Assembly: GCF_000374085.1 (NCBI RefSeq)
Contig: NZ_KB893562.1
Span: 1-60,540 of the forward strand
DNA: 60,540 bases
DNA from: Spirosoma spitsbergense DSM 19989
GTDB taxonomy: Bacteria; Bacteroidota; Bacteroidia; Cytophagales; Spirosomataceae
Reading direction: 5' to 3'
Shown: in pieces, positions 54,767-60,540 of the stretch
How the letters are laid out: each line of letters starts with the position of its first letter
Numbering within the stretch: position 1 is the first letter of the stretch
Made by a program: the position numbers and the translations under genes
The notes under the pieces: model-generated
Seen by the model: only the letters and a program-made list of their open reading frames with translations
Told to the model about the DNA's origin: nothing
Database searches by the model: none

Positions 54767-55771
54767 TCACTGCCCGTACTGCTGCCGGATGAGCGCTTCG
54801 GCCGGTTTGCGCTGGGGGGTATAATCATCATTTTGCGGACCGCCTGCTTTCTCATTATCCTCGTACCACTTCCACAGAAAACCACCCGCAAACCAGGGCT
54901 GCTGCCAAAAGGTCCGGAACAGGGCCGCGTAGGCATTCTGCTGAGCCACCAGGTTGACCGGTGCTTTCTGGTTCCAGCTATCCGGCAGTTCCCATTGCTT
55001 GCCCGCTGTGCGATCTACACTGCGGTATCCGTACTCGGTAAACAGCATGGGTTTTTGCTGCTTCAGCGAGAAGGCCTGTAATCGTTTGGCGGGTTTTTTC
55101 CAGGCTACCATCAACTCCGCTATGCCGGGCGTGTCGCTTTCCGACAGTGGGAAGTAAGCATCCACGCCAATGTAATCGAGCAGGGGCCAGAACGAAATGC
55201 GTTCGTACTCGTCCCAGTTGGCTGCATAGGTGAGCGGACCGCCGTAATGAGCGCGTACCTGCTGAATAAGCCGTTTCCAGAAAGCAGGCCGTTGTCGGGT
55301 CACCTGCCGAAACTCCGTACCGACACAGAACATATCGGCATCGGTTTCTTTTGCCAGGTCGGCGAGGGTGAGTACATACTGCGTATAGGTCGTTTCCCAA
55401 CGCTGCCAGTCGGCTTCGTTGTCCAGAGTGAAATCGCCCGCCCAGCCCTGACCGGCTACCCAGACGTGGGGTTTTACCATCACCTTCAACCCCTGCTGAT
55501 GCGCGTGCTGAATGCAGGTACGGATTCCTTCTGGTCGCTCCCCCCACCAGTGTCCATTGGTATTGAAGGTAACCTCTGGCTGTCCTCTTTTGACAAAAGC
55601 GTAGGGGTTCAGGGCTACCCAGCCAGCATTCAGGTCTCTAACCGGCGTCATGCAGGATGCGGGAACGGCCTTTACCGGTGCCACAAAATTGACCCCATTT
55701 ATTTTTGTGGCGGGTACTGAGTCGGGAGCGATCAGGACAGAGAGCAGTAAAAGCAAATGAAACGGAGCCAT
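54767..55771 (-). CDS. Secreted GH113-like glycoside hydrolase
   Basis: The ATG at 55771 is chosen because it begins a signal peptide (MAPFHLLLLLSVLIAPDS); the longer frame has no such signal. The 334-aa TIM-barrel protein has GVNFVAPV near the start, HHAHQQGLKVMVKPHVWV-like beta strands, the likely acid/base Glu in FCVGTEFRQ and the nucleophile Glu in PMLFTEYGYRS. This is the order seen in GH113 (beta-mannanase and related) enzymes. Clan GH-A is firm; GH113 itself is likely. Periplasmic or secreted; no T9SS domain is visible. No polysaccharide genes are adjacent. Confidence 0.75.
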   Translation of the reverse strand: MAPFHLLLLLSVLIAPDSVPATKINGVNFVAPVKAVPASCMTPVRDLNAGWVALNPYAFVKRGQPEVTFNTNGHWWGERPEGIRTCIQHAHQQGLKVMVKPHVWVAGQGWAGDFTLDNEADWQRWETTYTQYVLTLADLAKETDADMFCVGTEFRQVTRQRPAFWKRLIQQVRAHYGGPLTYAANWDEYERISFWPLLDYIGVDAYFPLSESDTPGIAELMVAWKKPAKRLQAFSLKQQKPMLFTEYGYRSVDRTAGKQWELPDSWNQKAPVNLVAQQNAYAALFRTFWQQPWFAGGFLWKWYEDNEKAGGPQNDDYTPQRKPAEALIRQQYGQ

Positions 55772-56023
55772 AAAAGTGCAGTTGACGTACGGACAAGTTA
55801 CGCCGTTTATGGGGCTACGCCAAACGTCTGTTGCTAACCCGTTTGTTCGTCTATCCGTTTGGCGCGGTTGTCCCGGAAAGTGATTTCTGTCTGTTTTCAG
55901 TAACTGATTGGCGCAAAACCTATCGTTGATCAGTACCTTTCCTGACCTGACTGTCTGGACAAACCAGGCCATTTTCTACGGAACGCCAGGACATGAAAAT
56001 ATTATCACCGACAGAACTGGTCA

Positions 56024-57058
56024 TCAAACTGCTTCCAGCACAAACACGGTGGCTTCTTCCAGCAGCACTTTTTTCTGCGCCAGATCGAGGGGGAGGGGCA
56101 GTTGAGCCAGCCCCAGGAGCCGCCGGAGCATCTCGGTACCGATAAAGCCGCGCAATAAAGTGGAGTCGAAATGGGTGGGCATTCGGTATTGGTCCAGCAC
56201 CTGTTGCTGAACCAGATCACTTTGCTGAGCCAGTTTCATGTGGGCGAGCATCACACCGAGGTCGAATTCTGGTCGCCCGAAAAAGCCGAATTCCGGGTCT
56301 ATCACCTTCGTGCCGGATGCCACGCTCAGCCAGCTACCGGGGTAGTAATCCCCATGAATGAGTACCGGACCCGGTTGCAGATAAACATCGCCCAGTTCCG
56401 TAATTTTCTTTTTCAGAGCATCATGATTCCGGTAGGGTAGCGAAAGGGCTTCCAGACCGGGTTGTACCGAATCGAGATTAAACCCGGTATCCGTTCGAAA
56501 GGGGAAATTGAAAATGTGCTCGTGGTTAAGCAACCGCATGGCCCGATTATCCGGAAAATCCGACTGTTCGCCGGTAAGCTGGAGGGTATGCAGAACCGAT
56601 AGGAACTGCACTAGCGAGGTCAGGGCGGCCGCTGGAAGTATCTGGTGGGGTTGGTAAAGAAAGGTGAAATCAGCTCCGTTGCCGAGGTCTTCCAGGGCCA
56701 GCAGGAAATTGGCGGCATCATACCCAATCAGTTTCGGGACAAACGCCCGGAGCGCGGCATTGGCGTCGATACACTGGTAAAACTGTGCTTCCACGCCGAT
56801 ACGCTCCATCGGGGCGGGTACCTGTGGGTACTTCTGCACCCAGGGACGGGCCTGTTTGAGAATAAACGTCTGGTGATTGGTACGGACCCGAACCACCACA
56901 TTCATATTCCCCTCACCCGGTTTTTGCACGGACTCAATCGACTCGCCGGGACGTATCCACCCATGGTTTGTCAGTAACTGTTGTAATTCAGGGCTTGCGC
57001 GTTCTTCCAGAAAAAAGGCATTGGGGTAAAGGTCCGTAAATTGTTGATTGAGGGTCAT
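56024..57058 (-). CDS. Aminoglycoside-phosphotransferase-fold kinase (methylthioribose-kinase-like)
   Basis: A 344-aa kinase, starting at the ATG at 57058. The longer frame adds an improbable Arg-rich leader. Motifs: IESVQKPGEGNMNVVVRV (P-loop-like), VLIHGDYYPGSWL (catalytic loop HGD) and KVIDPEFGFFGRPEFDLG (metal-binding DPE). The order and the GSWL and DPEFGFFG patterns resemble methylthioribose kinase (MtnK), which phosphorylates 5-methylthioribose in methionine salvage. No other salvage gene is in view, so a different small substrate is possible. Confidence 0.7.
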   Translation of the reverse strand: MTLNQQFTDLYPNAFFLEERASPELQQLLTNHGWIRPGESIESVQKPGEGNMNVVVRVRTNHQTFILKQARPWVQKYPQVPAPMERIGVEAQFYQCIDANAALRAFVPKLIGYDAANFLLALEDLGNGADFTFLYQPHQILPAAALTSLVQFLSVLHTLQLTGEQSDFPDNRAMRLLNHEHIFNFPFRTDTGFNLDSVQPGLEALSLPYRNHDALKKKITELGDVYLQPGPVLIHGDYYPGSWLSVASGTKVIDPEFGFFGRPEFDLGVMLAHMKLAQQSDLVQQQVLDQYRMPTHFDSTLLRGFIGTEMLRRLLGLAQLPLPLDLAQKKVLLEEATVFVLEAV

Positions 57059-57824
57059 AAGGAAACGATTGTCGAATGAGTCGGGAGTAGCCCCACGGCT
57101 GGCTGGCCGGGTTCGCAAGTTAGGAAACGGACGTACTCAGAAGATGCTCCCAGGATGATTCTTTGTGCTTTTGAGTTGGTATCGGGCTTCAATTGAGTAA
57201 AGAGTACCGTCTGGTTGGGGTGGAAGTCGAACTGGAAGGGCAGCTTCTTACGCTAACAGGGAATTTTAGTATACTGATCCGGAAAATAAGATACGGGAAA
57301 TTTACCCTTGACAGTATCAGGTGGCTATACGTTTTTTGTTGACGAAAGCGGGAGATTTATAGTTGACAAAACAAGTAGAATCCGTGAGATAGGGTAGCCC
57401 TTTCTGCCCGGTACAAGACATTGCCTATACACTGGCTACGTGGACTGAGTCACGGCCCCGACGGAGAAAACGACCTACTACCGGGTAGTCATGTGTCGAA
57501 ACAGTACACCGGCATTACGTCAGCCAACGCCAACAAAGTAGGTATCAGTACCTAGACCTATGTTTACTACACTTGAACTTGGTCGGGCTAACCTGAGCCC
57601 TGAGATAGCCGATAACGATGGGTATTACAGGCAGAATGTATAATACTGGCTGGTAGCACAAACCTAAGGGATCTATCCAATACGGAAGTCCCGCGATGTT
57701 ATGGTTGCAGGGCATAGGCATCGTGAGTGGTTCACGCTGGATCTATGATTAGTTGGGGTATAGGGTGCCCTGTATACCTAAGTACATTTTATGCCGTGTA
57801 TCAACCGGAAAAGCCTTCGTAGTC
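57059..57824. other. Long stretch with only broken coding fragments
   Basis: About 770 bases with no intact frame. A fragment of about 34 codons near 57310-57400 (DTGNLPLTVSGGYTF, FVDESGRFIVDKTSRI) and another near 57555-57640 (TTLELGRANLSPEIADND) read like protein but are interrupted by stops and lack starts. They may be remnants of a decayed surface protein. A hairpin-like repeat (GGTATAGGG / CCCTGTATACC) lies at 57756-57779. Confidence 0.4.
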
Positions 57825-58283
57825 ATGGAACATCCAAAAACTACCTGCACGTGTAACGCGTATTCGCAGGAAACGAAAAGACGGGCCTTCTTCAACCGTA
57901 TCGGAAAAACGACCAGACCGGTACCCGCTATCGTAACGAGTATATTGATCGCCCTTTTCCCCAAATGCCCCCTCTGCTGGGCTGTCTATATGAGCATGTT
58001 TGGCAGTTTTGGGTTAACCCGATTACCCTACATGCCCTGGATCCTGCCCGTATTATTTTTGTTTTTAGGCATCCATCTATACGTCGTTGTTAAAAAAATC
58101 CCGCAGAAAGGGTACCTGCCGTTTGCATTTAGTTTTGCCGGTGCCGTAGTGATTTTATCAGCCCGAATCTTTTTCCCTTACCAACCCTACCTGCCTGGAT
58201 TGGCCATGTTGCTTGTTGGTGCCGGCTCTCTGTTACATAGTTTTACGGGCAGGTATTTACCGTTGCCTTTTGTCAAAAAATGA
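57825..58283 (+). CDS. Small membrane protein with CxC and CPxC motifs
   Basis: A 152-aa protein starting at the ATG at 57825 (MEHPKTTCTCNA); an earlier in-frame start at 57753 runs through the hairpin-like repeat. Four hydrophobic segments follow (about 35-50, 58-75, 80-95, 100-125). Just after the first is FPKCPLCWAVYMSMFG. The N-terminal CTC and the CPLC inside a membrane segment are typical of metal-handling proteins, such as MerC-like or copper-related membrane proteins. It is encoded 19 bases before the tyrosinase on the same strand; copper delivery to that enzyme is a reasonable guess, not shown. Confidence 0.6.
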   Translation: MEHPKTTCTCNAYSQETKRRAFFNRIGKTTRPVPAIVTSILIALFPKCPLCWAVYMSMFGSFGLTRLPYMPWILPVLFLFLGIHLYVVVKKIPQKGYLPFAFSFAGAVVILSARIFFPYQPYLPGLAMLLVGAGSLLHSFTGRYLPLPFVKK

Positions 58284-58302
58284 CCCTTTAACCCCTATAC
58301 AG

Positions 58303-60006
58303 ATGAAAAAATATTCGACACCGGGTGTTCGCCGATCCATTCTCGAACTCGAACACGAATACGAAAAAGGTATAAATGAAGACCTTGCGAAAGTGATGAC
58401 CGCCTGGGCGTATATAAAGGCGCTTCCGCCCGATGACCCGAATTCGTTTTTCATCATAGGGGGCTTTCACGGTGAACCTTTCGCTGGAGAAGGAGCAACG
58501 AATCCGCAGTGGTGGGGGGGCTATTGCAACCATGCAAATGTGCTGTTTCCTACCTGGCACCGGGCCTATCTGCATCGCCTGGAAAAGGCTTTGCAGACCA
58601 CACCCGGATGCGAAGATGTCATGATGCCGTACTGGGATGAAACAGACACGTATTCGACAACGTACGGCATACCGCACTCGCTGACAGACCAGTATTTTAC
58701 GTTCAGGCATACCGTTCCCGACTGCCTTAAAGCGCAACATATCTGGTGTGCGGGGAAAAAGATTGAAAACCCGTTAGCCTCCTTCACGTTTCCTGCCGCC
58801 ATCACCGACACGATACAGGGAGACTTTTCTGATTACTCCAAACCCGAAGGGTATAAAACAGTGCGGTACCCGCTATCGGGTCTGGTCGGCTCGTCTGATT
58901 TTCAGGAGCAAACGGCGGAGCACAACTCGATGTTTACCGATTATAATACGAATGTGGCTATCCTGAACGCTAACATTTTACAGTGGTTGAATTACCAGGT
59001 GTATTATGTGCCGGATGCCAATTTTTCGCCTTCCGATAAGCCACCCGTTCATACGACTGCCGCAGGAATTGCGAAAGCGTTTGCGGATTGCCTGGATGCG
59101 CCCAATTACAACGCCTTCTCCAATGTTCAGTCGGCTGCTCATTTCAATGAAGTCAATGCTCCTGAAAAACAGGTCGTTGCGCTGGAACAGCCGCACAACG
59201 ACATTCATCTATCGGTGGGCGGCTTCAATCTGCCTGCTACCGTGAACCAGGGTGGCCCTGGCAGCGACTTCTCGCAGATTTCCGATGCCAATGCCGATAT
59301 GGGTGAAAATGATACCGCTGGCCTGGATCCAATATTCTACTTTCACCATTGTAATATAGACCGGGTGTTCTGGTTGTGGCAACAAAAACATGGGTTTACC
59401 GATCATTTGGAGATATCAGCGGATCCCAATGATCCGGGTAACTTTAATGGCTATAACGGTGGTAATGGACAGGGGCCGGCGAACGGACAAACCGAGAATG
59501 AGATGCTGCGTATGGACACCGCTCTACAGCCATTCAGGAAGGCTAATGGGGATTTCTATACATCGGCTGATTGTGTGAACATTGAAAAACAGCTTGGTTA
59601 CCAATACAGTGAAGGCTCTTTAGCACCCCAAAAAAAACGCACAGAACTCGTTTCGGCAGCTGTTGAGCCAAAAAGCAGCCTGAAACTCCATATCTCAGGT
59701 ATAAACAGGGCCGGTATAAAAGGCTCCTTTATCGTGGCCGCCTTTGCCACCGTCAAAAACCGAAAATACCTGCTGGGTTATCATTCCGTATTGAGTCGCT
59801 GGAAAGTTGAAGGCTGCGCCAATTGCCAGGTTCATTTGAATGTGTTTGGCTCCATTGGTTTACACATGTACACTACGGAGCAGGTGAAAGAAATGGACTT
59901 TCATGTTGAACTTCACGGGCGTGAGGGCCGTAATAAAGCAAGATTCGAGAAATTCCGGGCTTTATCATCAACGGACAACAAACCCTACAAGCTGGAGATA
60001 AGATAA
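58303..60006 (+). CDS. Tyrosinase (type-3 copper oxidase)
   Basis: A 567-aa enzyme, starting at the ATG at 58303. All six copper ligands can be found: CuA has His56 (GGFHGEPF), His77 (YCNHANV) and His86 (PTWHRAYL); CuB has His298 and His302 (PHNDIHL) and His348/349 (FYFHHCNIDRVFWLW). Cys75-Asn-His77 fits the CxH thioether bridge of fungal tyrosinases and catechol oxidases. The C-terminal 100 residues form an extra domain (LHISGINRAGIKGSF, CANCQVHLNVFGS) like the closing domain of polyphenol oxidases, and include a second CxxC. There is no signal peptide, so it is probably cytosolic unless co-exported. It oxidises phenols, for example tyrosine to DOPA-quinone. Confidence 0.9.
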   Translation: MKKYSTPGVRRSILELEHEYEKGINEDLAKVMTAWAYIKALPPDDPNSFFIIGGFHGEPFAGEGATNPQWWGGYCNHANVLFPTWHRAYLHRLEKALQTTPGCEDVMMPYWDETDTYSTTYGIPHSLTDQYFTFRHTVPDCLKAQHIWCAGKKIENPLASFTFPAAITDTIQGDFSDYSKPEGYKTVRYPLSGLVGSSDFQEQTAEHNSMFTDYNTNVAILNANILQWLNYQVYYVPDANFSPSDKPPVHTTAAGIAKAFADCLDAPNYNAFSNVQSAAHFNEVNAPEKQVVALEQPHNDIHLSVGGFNLPATVNQGGPGSDFSQISDANADMGENDTAGLDPIFYFHHCNIDRVFWLWQQKHGFTDHLEISADPNDPGNFNGYNGGNGQGPANGQTENEMLRMDTALQPFRKANGDFYTSADCVNIEKQLGYQYSEGSLAPQKKRTELVSAAVEPKSSLKLHISGINRAGIKGSFIVAAFATVKNRKYLLGYHSVLSRWKVEGCANCQVHLNVFGSIGLHMYTTEQVKEMDFHVELHGREGRNKARFEKFRALSSTDNKPYKLEIR

Positions 60007-60378
60007 GGCGTAAAACGGTATGCCATTTGACTATAAATAGCGCCTGTTGGGGGGTGTGCAAGCTGTCGCCTGGACGATAGTAAATACACTTTTTTTTTAA
60101 TGATTGGCTATGCACCCAATACCAGCACGGGCTGATGGCGACGTAGGAGCAGCACGGGCCGCCCCGCTTTACACACATGAAGGCGTTGGGCTGCAAACCT
60201 TCCTTCGGGACGCTCTGCCTGGTGACAGGCAGGCAATCCCAGGCAGAGCGTATTACACTAAGTTTTAACGCGAACTATGGGATTGTGAAATTCTTAAAAC
60301 CGGCGTTTAAAGGGCATATGAGCCGAAATTGGTAGTTTTGGGTGCTAACCAAACAAAACTAACCAGCCCCGAACTCAC
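60007..60378. other. Intergenic stretch with hairpin, before the transposase
   Basis: About 370 bases without a gene. It has a run of nine or ten T at about 60091-60100, then a GC-rich part with a 12-bp perfect stem (60210-60221 with 60240-60251). The left terminal repeat of the insertion element should lie in the last part but I could not fix its exact boundary. Confidence 0.4.
60210..60251. terminator. Hairpin upstream of the IS982 element
   Basis: ACGCTCTGCCTG (60210-60221) pairs exactly with CAGGCAGAGCGT (60240-60251) across an 18-base loop that itself repeats AGGCAGGC. No T-run follows. It may be a late terminator for the tyrosinase transcript or a structure that protects the transposase from read-through. 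Confidence 0.45.
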
Positions 60379-60540
60379 ATGCTGACCGAAATTTACTGCG
60401 ATGTCGATGACTTTTGCAAAGCACAACGCTCAATCATTGCTAAAGCTCTTCACCACTGTGGTGCTTACAAGAAGAATCATCCCAGTCAACTCACTCTTAG
60501 TGAGGTGATGACAATTCTGATTTATTATCATCTAAGCCCC
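60379..60540 (+). mobile_element. IS982-family transposase, N-terminal part (runs off the right edge)
   Basis: The frame opens with an ATG at 60379 and stays open to the last base (54 codons). MLTEIYCDVDDFCKAQ followed by QLTLSEVMTILIYYHLSP is the N-terminal signature of IS982-family DDE transposases (a DDFC start, then LSxSEVMTI). The catalytic residues lie beyond the window. It marks the right edge as the border of an insertion sequence. Confidence 0.8.

Noticed and set aside
57753-57824. A longer N-terminus for the small CPxC membrane protein
   Set aside because: It runs through a hairpin-like repeat and has a random composition; the ATG at 57825 gives a compact start.
1-60540. CRISPR arrays, tRNA or rRNA genes
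   Set aside because: I saw no regularly spaced repeats and no cloverleaf or rRNA-like stretches by eye; a tRNAscan run would be decisive.

Overview
The window looks like a chromosomal segment from a Bacteroidota bacterium of the order Cytophagales, probably near Spirosoma. The evidence is the type IX secretion (T9SS) C-terminal domains of both common kinds, an HU-like/SPOR fusion protein, a YfhO membrane protein, a Bacteroidota-style undecaprenyl-phosphate sugar transferase with a cysteine-rich insert, weak Shine-Dalgarno sites, and a TAnnTTTG-type promoter. The genus is inferred from gene content, not measured. I saw no rRNA, tRNA or CRISPR array.

Left edge (1-1.5 kb): the N-terminus of a lipoprotein that runs off the window, a decayed fragment of a ribosome recycling factor gene with an in-frame stop, and a small hypothetical gene.

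Surface polysaccharide and natural-product locus (1.5-32 kb). On the + strand lie a processive family-2 glycosyltransferase, a half-size TolC-like outer membrane protein, a Wzz/Wzc-like chain-length protein with a degenerate kinase domain, and two very large assembly-line genes. The first encodes A-PCP-KS-AT-ACP-aminotransferase and the second C-A-PCP-TE. Together they predict a short peptide-polyketide carrying an amino group made by transamination of a beta-keto thioester. A Sfp-type phosphopantetheinyl transferase at 21.8 kb could activate the carrier domains. Interleaved on the - strand are a Wzx-like flippase, a T9SS-sorted glycoside hydrolase and a T9SS type-B surface protein. A seven-gene - strand run (32.0 to 23.7 kb) follows: initiating sugar transferase fused to a receiver-like domain, five glycosyltransferases and an O-antigen ligase/polymerase. 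Just upstream of that run sits a receiver protein whose phosphoacceptor Asp is replaced by Glu. A near-perfect sigma-54 promoter points toward and antisense to this receiver gene.

Housekeeping and envelope region (33-57 kb): YfhO; a 54-bp perfect palindrome; a three-gene - strand set (TPR protein, outer-membrane beta-barrel, HU/SPOR protein); an M61 peptidase; an orphan histidine kinase; a periplasmic trehalase; a PAS-like small protein; a PQQ-type sugar dehydrogenase; a serine acetyltransferase/cysteine synthase pair; a YitT protein; a TetR regulator with a candidate operator; a methyltransferase; an OsmC protein; a GH113-like hydrolase; and a methylthioribose-kinase-like phosphotransferase.

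Right edge (57-60.5 kb): about 750 bp of apparently decayed sequence, a small four-helix membrane protein with CxC and CPxC motifs, a complete six-histidine tyrosinase, a structured intergenic stretch, and the start of an IS982-family transposase. This edge looks like a mobile or recently acquired region.
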